Source: Stomoxys calcitrans (Eukaryota > Arthropoda > Insecta > Diptera > Muscidae). From it: 64,000 bases of DNA. The DNA is taken from positions 32,150,546 to 32,214,545 of the forward strand of contig NC_081553.1 in the NCBI RefSeq assembly GCF_963082655.1, read 5' to 3'. The notes below the pieces were generated by a model, which had not been told where the DNA came from, did not search any database, and saw nothing but the letters and a program-made list of their open reading frames with translations. Made by a program: the position numbers and the translations under genes. The first letter of the stretch is position 1. Each line of letters starts with the position of its first letter. Of this stretch, positions 30,997-42,910 are shown piece by piece.

Positions 30997-33900
30997 ATGT
31001 TCACAAGGAGTCAATCGGATTCTCTGTTGGAGAAATTGAAAAACCTTGAACATTTGTTGGCAGTAAAAGCAGTTGACCTCGATGTGGAGGAAATGTTACT
31101 GCCAGTTGTCAAGAAAAATAGAAAGTGGCTGCAGGAAATCATTGTAGGCTACAACAAGTTAAACAAGGATATCGGAAAGTCGTCCAGTGGGCATGAAGAA
31201 GAGGTCCAGGAGCTGCAAAGACGAGTAGAAGAAGCAATTAGCAAAATGGATAAAATTGTGCAAGGGTTTGAGCAGCAAGAAAAAGGAGCCTCAGCCAAAG
31301 TGGCAGCTAATCAGGACGCAGAGATAACGCAAGGCAGTGCGGAGAAAAAATTAATGGTAACGCAAGGTGCAGCTGCATTGGCACCTAGCGAACAAACGGC
31401 AAATGAGAGTAACACCCAGCCGAGAGATCAGGCAATTAGCAGAGAGCAAGAAAAGCCTGTGTCGAAGCTAAGAAGAAAATTTGAATTGAAGTATAGAACT
31501 ATTACAAGAAAGCTGGAAGTAATAGAAAGCAGATTGCCAACTGCGAATAAAAGTTATTTAAATATGCAATGGCTGGCGTTGCAATCAGAGTATGGACAAC
31601 TGGAATCAATAGTGGAAATAATTATTGATGATGATGACGAAGATGATTTAGACATGATTGAAGCTTGGGACTGTATCAGGGAAAGATACGTGGATGTCTG
31701 TGTGGAAATTGAAGAACGTGTGGAAACAATGCAAAATACAGGATCAACAAGTTTAATTAGATTGGAAGAGTTAAAAGTGCCCATATTCAGTGGGTATATC
31801 AACGATTGGAATTCCTTCAAAGAAATATTTACAAAGTTAGTAGAGGAGGACAGAAGGCTATCGGAAGTCGAAAAATTTTATCGACTTAAAAGTGTGGTGA
31901 AAGGTGATGCTGCTCGCTTAATACAACATCTTCAAGTGACAGGGGAGAACTACAGTGCGGCATGGAAGATACTGGAGCAGAGATACGATAACCGGCGGCT
32001 GTTATTCTGCACATTGTTTGACAAGATCATCGACCACGGCATAATAAATATTCAGTATAGCAACAGTATAAAGCAGCTATTGGATACGGCTACGGAATCA
32101 TTACATGCATTGAAAGCTATGGGAATGAAGGTAGACGAGGCAGATCCATTCATTGCTCGGATCCTTATTAGAAAGCTAGATAAGGAAGGATTGCTGAAAT
32201 ATGAGCAATGGGTCCAGAAATCAAAAGAAGTCCAAAGGCTAGAGGATGTCCTGTCTTTTCTGGAGCAGCAATACTTGGCTTTGGAAGCGGTATACAGCAA
32301 AAAAGGAAACACGCATCAAAGAGCAAAAACAACACAGTCATACCAAACAACTCAACGATCGTGCGCATTTTGTCAAGCATCAGGACATGGGTTAAAAGAG
32401 TGCTACAAATTTTTGAAACTGCAACCAGCTGAAAAAGGTGCGTGGGCACAAAAAATGAAAATGTGCAAAATTTGTTTGAGTCACCCGTCGGAAAAGAAAT
32501 GCTTCAAATTTAACACCAAGTGCGACAAGTGCGGCGGAAAACATATTACTATGCTTCACGTCGAAGGAAACAAAACGCAGGAAACTCAGAGATCAAACTC
32601 CAAAGCTCAATTAACTATGGAAGGCAATGCTGTCACTCTGTTGGCAACAGCACAAATACGAGTAAAGGCTGCAAGTGGTGAGCAAATTTTAATGAGAGCC
32701 TTAATCGATCAAGGTTCTCAACGCACTTCAATATCGGAAGAGGCAGCCCAAATACTGAGGTTACCCAGAAAGAAGTTAGTTACAGATTTAGTGGGTCTGG
32801 GTAACACGACAGTCGGCAGATCAAAAGCCATCATGCAAATTGAAATCAAACCACGGTTTGAGAGCGATGCGGTTCATGTTATAAATGCTATGGTGTTGTC
32901 AACATTATCTTCAGCGCAACCTGATAGAAATTTGAACGTCAGTGTGGAGAGCTGGCGAAATTACTGTTTGGCTGATCCGCTGTTCTATAAGTCCGATAGA
33001 ATTGACTTATTAATTGGTGCAGATTTATATCATGAAATCATTCAAGAAGGGGTAGTCAAAATTGGCTCTTTGTCTGGACAAGAGACGTCACTTGGTCTCA
33101 TAATCTGTGGTTGCGTTTGCGGACATGAATCTGGAAATGCCGTGATGGCGGTTACGAAAGAGCTGGAAAGATTTTGGGAGATGGAGGAAGTATGTGAAGA
33201 TGACGACGTCAAGGAAGATCGATGCGAGCAGCTCTTTACAACAACAACAACAATAAATGAGGATAAGAGATTGGTGGTGAGATTGCCGTTTAAGGAGGAT
33301 ATCGAGTTGGGCGCATCAAGGAAAATGGCGTTAGCACGTTTTTTAAATCTTGAAAAAAGATTGGAAAAGGATGAAAAGTTACAGAAACAATATTGTGCTT
33401 TTATGAAGGAGTATTTGGAGATGGGGCATATGAAAAAGGTCTCAAGAAGAAATAGTGGAAAGTACTATTTACCACATCAAGCGGTGATAAGAGAAAGCCA
33501 TCTTACAACAAAAGTTCGGGTGGTATTTGATGCTTCAGCCAAGACATCGAATGGTAAAAGCTTAAACGACGTACTTGAAATTGGTCCAAAACTACAACAA
33601 GATATATTTCAAATTCTATTGAAATGGCGATTATGGAGATTTGTCTTGGTAGCGGATGTGGAGAAAATGTATCGACAAGTGTTAGTAGCAGATAAAGATC
33701 AGTCATACCAATGCATATTGTGGCGCGAGAATAAACATATGCCAATTGAGGAGTTTGCGCTAACGACTGTTACCTACGGAACAGCATGTGCTCCATTTCT
33801 GGCAAAACGAGCTCTAATTGAAATTGGAAAAGAGTGCAGCGAACGGAATCCAAAGATTCAAGCCATCATAGAAAATGATTTTTACATGGATGATTTGATG

Positions 33901-36900
33901 ACAGGTGCTGATTCAGTACAGGAATGCATTGGAATTCATCATGACATCAGCCAACAATTGGATAAGTTTGGTTTCAAGCTGCGTAAATGGATGTCTAATG
34001 AAAATGACATATTGGAGGCAATACCAAATGTTGGCGAAAATCAAGTCATTAGGATTGAGGAAGGCGAAACAATGAAAACGTTGGGTGTTCAATGGGATCC
34101 CCATACAGATAATTTTGCTTTCTATTTTCAGATCATTGAAGATAACAAGTTGACTAAGCGGAAGGCGCTTTCCACACTGGCCAAGATATATGATCCTTTG
34201 GGTTGGCTGGCTCCTGTAACCATTCTAGCCAAGCTATTCATTCAGCGACTATGGGTAATGGATATGGCATGGGACGACCAGTTAAGCTCTGAGATGATAA
34301 AGGAATGGGATGTCATCATGAGGAAATTGCCCGACTTAGCAGAAATCCGAATACCGCGTTGGTTGTCTACCTCATCACTAATGGAAATAGAACTGCATGG
34401 TTTTGCTGATGCTTCGGAAAAGGCGTACGCAGCTGTCATATACATCCGGGCCGCAAACAAAGTTACGTTGGTAGCAGCAAAATCTAAGGTAAACCCAGTG
34501 AAAAATAGGAAAACACTGCCAAAACTTGAATTGTGTGCAGCGCATCTGTTGGCTAAATTGATGCTTAATGTGGAAAAGTTAATAGTCCAAAAACAACAGA
34601 AATATTTATGGAGCGATTCAACTATTGCTCTAGCATGGATCGCAAAGGCTGAAAATATTAAAGACAAATTTGTTCGGGTTAGAGTAGAGGAAATTAAGAA
34701 GTCTGTTCCTGGTGCCGTATGGGGTGATGTGCGATCCAAGGAGAATCCAGCGGATGCTGCATCAAGAGGGATGAAGCCAGAGCTGCTAAAAGGAGATGAG
34801 TTATGGTGGAGTGGTCCACATTGGCTGCTGGAGAAAAACAATTGGCCCATATCGACGGTTCAACCCTTTGTTGGAGTTCTAAAGGAAAATAAACAGGAAG
34901 ACGATGTCATCATGCAGTTAATTACGAGGATTTCTAGCTACAAAAAACTCATAAGAATTATAGCATATGTGCGAAGATTTATTGAACGTGCTCAGCGTAA
35001 ACCAGGAAAAAATGAATTAACTGCGGAAGAAATAAACGAGGCAGAGCAATTAATAATTACGAGCGTGCAGGCAAACCAATTTTCGTTAGAGATTTCGTGT
35101 CTAAGGAATGGCAGCGAAGTACCGACGAGGAGCAAGATATGTGGACTAACACCGTTCATTGATGCAGCTGGAGTGTTGAGAGTTGGAGGCAGGCTGGAGA
35201 ATTCTGGTTTAAGCTTCAACAGAAAGCATCCAATTCTATTGGGGAAAGGTTGTCTGGTGGATCGAATAATTGATGGCATCCATACAGAAACGCTACATGG
35301 AGGTGCGAAACTCATGGAAAATGAACTACGCAGCAGATATTGGGTGATTGGTGCCAAGAATGCCATCAAGAGAGCAGTTCGGTCATGCGTCAAATGTTTG
35401 CGTTATAGGCGAGAAACTGCGGCTCAATTAATGGGTAACCTACCAGAAAGCAGAGTTTGTGTGTCTCATCCATTTGATCATGCAGGAATTGATTATGCAG
35501 GTCCTATTCAAATGAAGGTGTCTAAAGGAAGAGGACAGCGAGCTTACAAAGGATACATAGCTGTATTTGTTTGTATGGCAACCAAAGCATTACATTTGGA
35601 GGCAGTCAGCGATCTAACAACAGAAGCGTTTTTGGCTGCGCTACGGCGATTCTTCAGTAGAAGAGGAAAAAGTAGCCATATATATTCGGACAATGGCACT
35701 AATTTCGTGGGAGCGGCAAGACATCTGGATAAAGAGTTCGTCAAAGCGGTGCAGCAAAATTCAGACGTGGCTCATATATTAGCATCTGAGCGAATACAGT
35801 GGCACTTTATTCCGCCCGGAGCTCCTCACTTCGGAGGATTGTGGGAGGCTGCCGTGAAGTCTGTGAAGCACCATTTGAGACGGGTTGTTGGTGAAACGAA
35901 ATTAACGTATGAGGAAATGGCAACGTTTTTGTCGCAGATAGAAGCTGTTCTCAACTCTCGTCCCTTGTGTCCACTCAGTGAGGATAACTGCGAGATTTTA
36001 ACGCCAGGACATTTTGTAGTCGGAAGACCATTGCTAAGTATTCCAGAAAGAGGCGTGGAGAATAAACTGGGATCTTTAGACAGGTGGAAAATAATTCAAA
36101 GAATGCGGGATGATTTCTGGAAACAGTGGCGCAATGACTATCTGAGTAGTCTTCAGCAGAGAGTAAAATGGAAAACTCCAGTACCAAATATCAAGGTTGG
36201 ACAGATGGTGATAGTGAAGGATGAAAATACTGCTCCTGGAAGGTGGCCTTTGGGAAGTATTGCGGAAGTACATAAAGGCAAAGATGGAAAGGTTCGAGTC
36301 GCTACAGTAAAGGTCGCTAAACAAAAGGGGTTGTTAAAACGGCCCATACACAAGTTATGCCCGCTGGAGATATTCGCTAATGGTGGTGAAAAGGAAGCCG
36401 ACATTGAAGTGTCGCAGACATATATTTGCAAATTACCTCAAAGAAGAAAAATAAACGTAGCAATGATGTTATGGATGATCATGGCAATGATGGCAAGTGT
36501 TCAATCGATGTCAACCTCAATTACCGGCGGTGCGATAAAAGAATTGGGAAATGACACAATCATTTATATGGATAAAATTGGCAGAATCAACCGAGTAACA
36601 TCGTCATGGAACCTTATGACATATTTCGATCTGCACGGGTATTTTGTCACGGTGAATCATCTGGATAAGGGTCTAGAAGCGTGTAAATCATTATGTGTTC
36701 GGCTGAGATCGTTCGAGCAGCAGTGCGACACGCAGATGGATATTATGACGAACAGACTGAACACTATAGATGAGAACCACTTGTTACTCTCACACAAAAA
36801 ACGCCAACGAAATAAAAGGGCTCCTTTAGAGTTTGTTGGGTCTCTTTTCCACATTCTTTTCGGAGTAATGGATGCGGACGACAGAGAGAGTATGGAAGCA

Positions 36901-38169
36901 AATATGAAAAATGTACTTGAAAATCAGCACAACTTGAAATATTTGGCTGAGAAGCAAACGTCTGTGGTGGAAGCAACGCTTAATGTGCTGAAAAAGACCA
37001 CGGATGAAATAAATGGACAGTTTAAAGAGCTGAATGAGAAGGTGCAAAACATAAGTCAGATGCTGAACACTGACTATTCCCTCTTCAAAAAGGCGATGGA
37101 CTTCTTCGCGGTAGCCGATCAACTTAGCAGCTTGTTTACTGAAGTGGAACATATTCAAGCCAGGGTAATTGGCTTATTAATTGACATCAACCATGGAAAA
37201 GTAAATCCAAATTTAGTACGGCCAAACCAGTTGCAGGCAGAGGTGATGAAAATAAAGGATCAGCTACCTAAAGGACTAAGGTTGCCTGGTGAGAAGGACG
37301 ATGTTTTGCAGGCAATATACAAGGTGATGACGGCGCATGGTCTGCTGGTGGAAGAAAAATTAGTGATTGACGTGCAGATTCCCTTGGTAGAAAAATCATC
37401 AGCAGAAATATTCCGCGTCGTACCACTGCCGATGGTGAGAAACGGAACCGCAATGGTAGCAGCTTTAAGACAGCAGTTCCTGGCCTACAACTATGAAATG
37501 GATGCTTATCATCTACTGTCGCAGTCATCGATGAACCAATGTCAGCTAACTGGTGAAGATGAATTTCTTTGCAGAGGCAACCGGGCCTGGGAAGACGCCA
37601 ACGATCATTCATGTGAGCTAGCAGCGCTTAAGCCAACAAGTAAATATGGCTGCCAGTTTTTGAAGACTCAGAACAGGAATTTTTGGATTGAGCTGAAGAC
37701 AAGAGGGTCATGGTTGTTTAAAACTAAAGATCAAGTTTCGGCCCATATTCTATGTGCTGAGCGCACTAAAGGAGTATTTGAATTACCAGGCCTAGGTATC
37801 ATCACTCTCCAGCCTGGGTGTACTGCTAGGATTGGACGAACCGTATTAACTGCGTCACAAGAAGCAAAAACTGAGATGTCCTATAATTCCACATCATATA
37901 TCTTGAGAGAGGTGAAGGACATAGCGATGGTGGACGAGCTAAACTACAATAAAATCGATCATTCGTCAACGATTCAAGGATTGGAGGAAGAAATTAAAAT
38001 GATGAAGGCGAATCCGATCCACCTTAAGGAGCTATCATGGCATCACATCAGTGGTCATATTTCACTAATCTCTACCTCTATTTTAATAATATTATTTTTA
38101 AGTTATGTAATCTATAAGTATTTAACAAGAGAAAGTAACATAGTTGTTGTTCGTCCTCGGGATGTTTAG
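30997..38169 (+). CDS. E2 gag-protease-RT-RNase H-integrase-envelope polyprotein, 2390 aa
   Basis: ATG at 30997 (MFTRSQSDSLLEKLKNLEHL). Coiled, Glu/Lys-rich N-terminus; DUF1759-type gag core near 260-420 (LKVPIFSGYINDWNSFKEIF); CCHC knuckle CAFCQASGHGLKEC from 456 and a second Cys cluster; protease ALIDQGSQ with Asp571; RT Asp887 and YMDD Asp965/966; RNase H GFADASEKAYAAVIY; integrase Asp1499, Asp1565, Glu1617; DUF5641-type tail. Envelope part: hydrophobic stretch near 1823 (MMLWMIMAMMASVQS), cleavage site RNKR ending at 1941 with APLEFVGSLFHILFG after it, membrane anchor about 2356-2376. Unbroken. It is a different lineage from E1/E3 by sequence and PBS, and closest here to E4. Confidence 0.95.
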   Translation: MFTRSQSDSLLEKLKNLEHLLAVKAVDLDVEEMLLPVVKKNRKWLQEIIVGYNKLNKDIGKSSSGHEEEVQELQRRVEEAISKMDKIVQGFEQQEKGASAKVAANQDAEITQGSAEKKLMVTQGAAALAPSEQTANESNTQPRDQAISREQEKPVSKLRRKFELKYRTITRKLEVIESRLPTANKSYLNMQWLALQSEYGQLESIVEIIIDDDDEDDLDMIEAWDCIRERYVDVCVEIEERVETMQNTGSTSLIRLEELKVPIFSGYINDWNSFKEIFTKLVEEDRRLSEVEKFYRLKSVVKGDAARLIQHLQVTGENYSAAWKILEQRYDNRRLLFCTLFDKIIDHGIINIQYSNSIKQLLDTATESLHALKAMGMKVDEADPFIARILIRKLDKEGLLKYEQWVQKSKEVQRLEDVLSFLEQQYLALEAVYSKKGNTHQRAKTTQSYQTTQRSCAFCQASGHGLKECYKFLKLQPAEKGAWAQKMKMCKICLSHPSEKKCFKFNTKCDKCGGKHITMLHVEGNKTQETQRSNSKAQLTMEGNAVTLLATAQIRVKAASGEQILMRALIDQGSQRTSISEEAAQILRLPRKKLVTDLVGLGNTTVGRSKAIMQIEIKPRFESDAVHVINAMVLSTLSSAQPDRNLNVSVESWRNYCLADPLFYKSDRIDLLIGADLYHEIIQEGVVKIGSLSGQETSLGLIICGCVCGHESGNAVMAVTKELERFWEMEEVCEDDDVKEDRCEQLFTTTTTINEDKRLVVRLPFKEDIELGASRKMALARFLNLEKRLEKDEKLQKQYCAFMKEYLEMGHMKKVSRRNSGKYYLPHQAVIRESHLTTKVRVVFDASAKTSNGKSLNDVLEIGPKLQQDIFQILLKWRLWRFVLVADVEKMYRQVLVADKDQSYQCILWRENKHMPIEEFALTTVTYGTACAPFLAKRALIEIGKECSERNPKIQAIIENDFYMDDLMTGADSVQECIGIHHDISQQLDKFGFKLRKWMSNENDILEAIPNVGENQVIRIEEGETMKTLGVQWDPHTDNFAFYFQIIEDNKLTKRKALSTLAKIYDPLGWLAPVTILAKLFIQRLWVMDMAWDDQLSSEMIKEWDVIMRKLPDLAEIRIPRWLSTSSLMEIELHGFADASEKAYAAVIYIRAANKVTLVAAKSKVNPVKNRKTLPKLELCAAHLLAKLMLNVEKLIVQKQQKYLWSDSTIALAWIAKAENIKDKFVRVRVEEIKKSVPGAVWGDVRSKENPADAASRGMKPELLKGDELWWSGPHWLLEKNNWPISTVQPFVGVLKENKQEDDVIMQLITRISSYKKLIRIIAYVRRFIERAQRKPGKNELTAEEINEAEQLIITSVQANQFSLEISCLRNGSEVPTRSKICGLTPFIDAAGVLRVGGRLENSGLSFNRKHPILLGKGCLVDRIIDGIHTETLHGGAKLMENELRSRYWVIGAKNAIKRAVRSCVKCLRYRRETAAQLMGNLPESRVCVSHPFDHAGIDYAGPIQMKVSKGRGQRAYKGYIAVFVCMATKALHLEAVSDLTTEAFLAALRRFFSRRGKSSHIYSDNGTNFVGAARHLDKEFVKAVQQNSDVAHILASERIQWHFIPPGAPHFGGLWEAAVKSVKHHLRRVVGETKLTYEEMATFLSQIEAVLNSRPLCPLSEDNCEILTPGHFVVGRPLLSIPERGVENKLGSLDRWKIIQRMRDDFWKQWRNDYLSSLQQRVKWKTPVPNIKVGQMVIVKDENTAPGRWPLGSIAEVHKGKDGKVRVATVKVAKQKGLLKRPIHKLCPLEIFANGGEKEADIEVSQTYICKLPQRRKINVAMMLWMIMAMMASVQSMSTSITGGAIKELGNDTIIYMDKIGRINRVTSSWNLMTYFDLHGYFVTVNHLDKGLEACKSLCVRLRSFEQQCDTQMDIMTNRLNTIDENHLLLSHKKRQRNKRAPLEFVGSLFHILFGVMDADDRESMEANMKNVLENQHNLKYLAEKQTSVVEATLNVLKKTTDEINGQFKELNEKVQNISQMLNTDYSLFKKAMDFFAVADQLSSLFTEVEHIQARVIGLLIDINHGKVNPNLVRPNQLQAEVMKIKDQLPKGLRLPGEKDDVLQAIYKVMTAHGLLVEEKLVIDVQIPLVEKSSAEIFRVVPLPMVRNGTAMVAALRQQFLAYNYEMDAYHLLSQSSMNQCQLTGEDEFLCRGNRAWEDANDHSCELAALKPTSKYGCQFLKTQNRNFWIELKTRGSWLFKTKDQVSAHILCAERTKGVFELPGLGIITLQPGCTARIGRTVLTASQEAKTEMSYNSTSYILREVKDIAMVDELNYNKIDHSSTIQGLEEEIKMMKANPIHLKELSWHHISGHISLISTSILIILFLSYVIYKYLTRESNIVVVRPRDV

Positions 38170-38265
38170 ATTTTAACATATATATTTGAATTACAGTCCA
38201 TTTTGCTGAATTTTTACAGTTTATAAGTAGAGCTATTTCATAATTATTTTTGGCCGCCCGCAGAA

Positions 38266-38742
38266 TGTTTAGATTTCTAAACATGGGATATTAGTTGATG
38301 TGTGTCATGGAAATGTTTTAGCCTTGAGAACGAATAGATAAGATACTTTCCATTTTTTGTTTATTTTAAAGGATAGTTTTAAGGGCAGGCATAAATGTGA
38401 TAAGAGTTTATATTTTTACCTAGCCAACGCATCGCACAGGGATAAGTGGAAGATAGTTTTTAATGTGCGTAGATAAGGAAATAGTTAGGGATTATCAGAA
38501 AACACAGCGGTCTGAATGGCAAGCATATGGCTTGCAGCTGGACAAATTTATTTAGTATCTGCATAGGATGTTTATCGTCTTTGTTTATGATCTTATTTTC
38601 CCAAAGTGATTATTTTTAGATTTGCCTGCCTTTCTTAGGATATTTAGTTTGTAGTTAGTTTTAAGTTTATATATAAGGATGAGATTTTGAAGAAATAAAT
38701 GAGTATCAAAAAAGTACTCCGGGATTAAACTCGTTTTATTCA
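38266..38742 (+). repeat. E2 3' LTR
   Basis: 477 bp, same as 21752-22228 by eye; followed by the duplication attgt (38743-38747). Confidence 0.95.
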
Positions 38743-38745
38743 ATT

Positions 38746-41700
38746 GTATCTGCGAAAATATTATTACAGGACCTATGGAAACTAAAGATGGATTGGGATG
38801 ACGAAGTTCCTATGGAAATAGGCTCGACATGGTCCAAAATAAAGAAGGAATTGGTGGCGCTCAATTACGTTAAAATAGGGCGTCACATGATTTGCTGCGA
38901 ACCTAAGAGGGTTGAATTGATAGGTTTCTCCGATGCTTCAATGAGAGCTTATGGAGCAGTGGTCTATTTGAAATCTATAAATGCATTGGGTGACATTTCG
39001 GTACGATTAGTAGCCTCCAAATCTCGGGTAGCACCGACCAAGATAGTTACGCTGCCCAGGCTAGAACTGTGTGCCGCTGCATTACTGGTGGAATTAGTTT
39101 CGAAAATAAAAGAAAATTTTCAAATTAAAATTGACAATGTTTTCTATTACACCGATTCCACTATAGTTCTGAATTGGATAAGGATTGATCCGGCTAGGCT
39201 GCAGGTGTTTGTCTCCAATAGAGTAAACGATATTCAAACCAAGACTATTGTAGCGAATTGGAGACATGTATCATCCCAGCAGAATCCGGCAGATTTATTA
39301 TCCAGAGGTGTGTTTCCTAAAGAAATGCTTGACCACAAGAATTGGTTTGAAGGTCCAGCCTTCTTGAAGGAAAGCTATTTGACATTCGTGGAACCAGAAC
39401 AACTAATTGAGATTCCCGAGTTGAAAAAGATGGCTAAGGTAGGTGTCGTAGTAAAAGGAACAGTGGTGTGGGAGAAGATAAACCACCGGAACAAATTTGC
39501 ATTTTTAAGAAATGTAATAGCCTGGGTATTAAAATTTGTCAACATAGCAAGAAAGGGTCCTTCGAAGTCATTTATAATATACAAAAAAGAGGCTCTTCGG
39601 CTGATAGTGCATGACATTCAAAGGGATAGCTTTGCACAGGAGATATCTGCTCTGAAAAAGGGGGCAAATGTGACGAAGTCTTCACATCTTAGAACGCTGT
39701 GTCCGTTTTTGGATTCAGATGGTATTTTAAGAGTAGGAGGAAGGCTACAAAATAGCAATTTGTCTTTCGAAGCGAAGCACCCTATGATACTTCCGTACAA
39801 AAATAGAGTGGTGGAATTAATGCTAGAAGAGGTGCACATTGAAAAGTTGCATATAGGACCTCAAGGGTTACTGGCAATATTTAGGCAACAATTTTGGCCG
39901 CTACGTGGAAGGCAACTGGTAAGAAAGGTGGTAAGTAAGTGCTACAGGTGTTTTAGAGCCGAGCCCAGAAATTTGCACCAACTTATGGGAAATCTTCCTG
40001 AAGATCGAGTTATCAGGACTAGGCCATTTTTAAATACGGGCATTGACTTTCTAGAACCAATAATAATTCATTATAAGATTAGAGGAAAGAGGACTGACAA
40101 AGCTTACGTTTGCGTATTTGTGTGTTTCGCTACGAAAGCTGTTCATTTGGAAGTAGTCTCGGATTTGACAGCAGCAGCGTTTATTGGAGCTTTAAAGAGA
40201 TTTGTGGCCAGAAGGGGTTGTCCTTTGAAGATTTATTCAGATAATGGCACAAATTTTGTTGGGGCAGCTAACAGTTTACATGAGGTGTATGAACTGTTTA
40301 GGAGCAGCGACCTGACCAAAGACCTTGACGAATATTGCGCTCAACGGGATATTGAGTGGTTAAATATTCCGGCTAGGTCGCCACATATAGGTGGCTTATG
40401 GGAAAGCTGTGTCAAATCAGTAAAGAGACATATAAATAGAGTGGTAGAGGGGACAATGACATTTGAGGAAATGAGTACTCTCATGGCGCAGATTGAGTCC
40501 GTTTTAAATTCTCGTCCGTTAACCCCCTTGTCAGACGATCCCAATGATTTTAGTATTTTGACGCCTTCGCATTTTCTCATCGGGGAATGTTCGAACATTT
40601 TCTCATCGGGGAATGTCCGAACAGTTATTGACGGAGAAAATAATAAAAGTTACCAAGGTTTGCGGGGACATTGGAGGGACGTACAGGCGAGAATGGAAGA
40701 GTTTTGGGATAGATGGTCCAACGAATATCTGTCCGAGCTTCAAAGGAGGTACAAATGGGTGGAAAAAAGTAAGAATATTAAGCCGGGCACATTGGTATTA
40801 TTAAAAGAGGACAACCTTCCGCCCCTTTGCTGGAGGCGGGGGAGGGTCATCCGAACTAGAATGGGTTCGGATGGATTGTGCCGGATGATAGACGTAAGGA
40901 CAAGCAATGGAGAAACGAAAAGGTCGGTTCACAATGTTTGTCCTTTTCCTATCGACGAAGAAGTTGATAATGAAGGGTCGGACAAATCGACCATAATAAG
41001 AAACAAAAAGACAATAAATGAGTCGGTAAAATCGGCTATAATTATGAAGAAGGAAAGAAAAAATAATGTTAAAAGTAAAAATATGTTCATTGTAATGTTG
41101 TTTATGTTAGCTATTTTTAAGCCAATTAGAGCTAAAGTAGAAATAGTTAATTTTACTGATAAATCCGGCGTCTTCTTTGAGGAAGTGGCTGTTGTTGCAT
41201 TGACGAAAACTTCCTGGAATATTGTGGCACACGCAAATATGGCTGAATATGTGGCGAGTGTAAAGGCGTGCGGCAAAGCGGTCGAAAAACTTAATGTCGA
41301 GATGCAGAATATACCCGATATGAAGCAAGTGAGAGTAATTCAGCAGTTGCGAGAAGCCCACGATCACATAATAAATCAACATGAGCTCATAATGTCATCA
41401 GCGCCGGTTCGAAGAAACAAAAGATCGGCGCTACCATTTGTTGGAGGAATACTTCGTTCATTATTTGGGCTGATGGATGAGGAGCATGCTGATGAGCTGG
41501 TGAGGAGAATTAATTTGGGTGATGCGAACCAAAGTGCAATGTTGGAGCTGATAAATAACCAGACATCGCTTCAAGACATCACCGCGAGAATTATCAAGGA
41601 GCAGAACCAAGCCGTTTTCAAAAATATAGAGAAGCTGCGTGAATCCTCCGAGTTGCTGCAAAAGGAGATCGGCACTCTTGAGAATAGAGAAGTTATAATT

Positions 41701-42707
41701 CTGCAGATAACCGAATTGCTTGCGACATTACAAGAAGTGGTGGTTTCCTTCATGAAATTCTCCCGCTAAAGACATTCAAGCAGCAGATACGTATAATCAA
41801 TTCATCGGTTGGTAAGAAGCTCCATTTACCAACGGAATCACCAATGGAGCTAGCACAGATAGCTCATGTGACGACCAGGACTACACAAGAGTATATGCTG
41901 TTTAATATACGGCTCCCTCTGATCAATGTGGATCACTTTTTGGCGTATGCAGTTCAAGCTTACCCTATAATCCATGATGGAATGTCAGTCCAGTTGAATA
42001 CGCACAGCAACTACTTAATGATCAACGAAGAAAAGACGTTATTTTACACCATGAAGGAAGACGAATTCACCAGATGCCAAAAAATCAAAGATTTGACGAT
42101 ATGCCCCCAAATACATCCCATCTACAACGCTAGAGAGTCATCCGAATGCGAAGTAAAGCTATTTGTTTATGCAAAAGCCTTTCCAGATAGCTGTGAGTTC
42201 TCAATTACAAAGTGTCGTAATTTCTGGAAGCAGCTCCATGTGCCAAATGCTTGGGTTTTCTCTATAACGAAGGGATCATCCACCGATATCAAATGTGATG
42301 GAAATCGACAAGACATTGTGCTCCAAGATCAAGGATTATTAAGAATGCAGCCGGGTTGTACTCTTGAAACTGAAGAAATGAAACTATGGGCGCACGAGAC
42401 TTACAAGAGCAACGTCAACTACATATTTCCCCATCTCAACATCTCATCATCCTTACCACCACTCACCCATCTACAACTCAAGAACGATATCGAAATCTAC
42501 AAGTTGCCAGACATACCGAAGGTAAATACATTTTTGGGTTTCCCTGTTCATCTGGATACACATCACTTAACGCACTATAGTCTAAGTTTTACAACGTGCA
42601 TTGTCATCACTGGTATCCTTGTTGCGTTATTCTTTGTCATCAAAAAGCTATGCCATTTGTCCAGCCGGTATCTGCCTGTATCCATCGCCCTTCCCCAACT
42701 TAGATAG
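38746..42707 (+). pseudogene. E1 RNase H, integrase and envelope
   Basis: Continues the E1 pol frame after E2: ILLQDLWKLKMDWDD, RNase H GFSDASMRAYGAVVY, integrase zinc finger (CYRCF), catalytic blocks GIDFLEP, YSDNGTNFVG and GGLWESCVKSVK. A 26-bp tandem duplication at 40570-40621 adds eight residues but the frame recovers. The envelope starts with MFIVMLFMLAIFKPIRAK near 41083, cleavage site RRNKRSALPF near 41415, then a deletion and frameshift near 41731-41745. The last 287 codons (41844-42707) are open and end with a membrane anchor (TTCIVITGILVALFFVIKKL) and SSRYLPVSIALPQLR, as in E3. Not functional as one protein. Confidence 0.9.
40570..40621 (+). repeat. 26-bp tandem duplication inside E1 integrase
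   Basis: cattttctcatcggggaatg... twice with one base difference. Confidence 0.9.
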
Positions 42708-42910
42708 AATATTCAAATATTATATCATGAATTGTATAAAAATTATTGTATAAAAATTAACGGAGTCAATAATGTGTCACATCGATTAAGTCATGTAATT
42801 AATCTTTATATTAAAAATTCTAGTTCTAATTAGCAAAATAATTAATATAAAAATTGAATGATTGGATGTTGTTATTGTTAAAAGATTGGGATCTTTTAAG
42901 GCCGGCAATA

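Larger units (their letters stand above)
21752..38742 (+). mobile_element. BEL/Pao retrotransposon E2 (roo-like), full length, interrupted by E3
   Basis: LTRs 21752-22228 and 38266-38742, both 477 bp and identical as far as I can compare; 5-bp duplication attgt. About 8.36 kb without E3. Only its primer-binding site is split by E3; its 2390-aa frame is unbroken. Removing E2 plus one duplication returns the E1 pol frame. Confidence 0.95.

Noticed and set aside
32208..32449. Overlapping frames in E2 gag on both strands
   Set aside because: Shadows of the main E2 frame.
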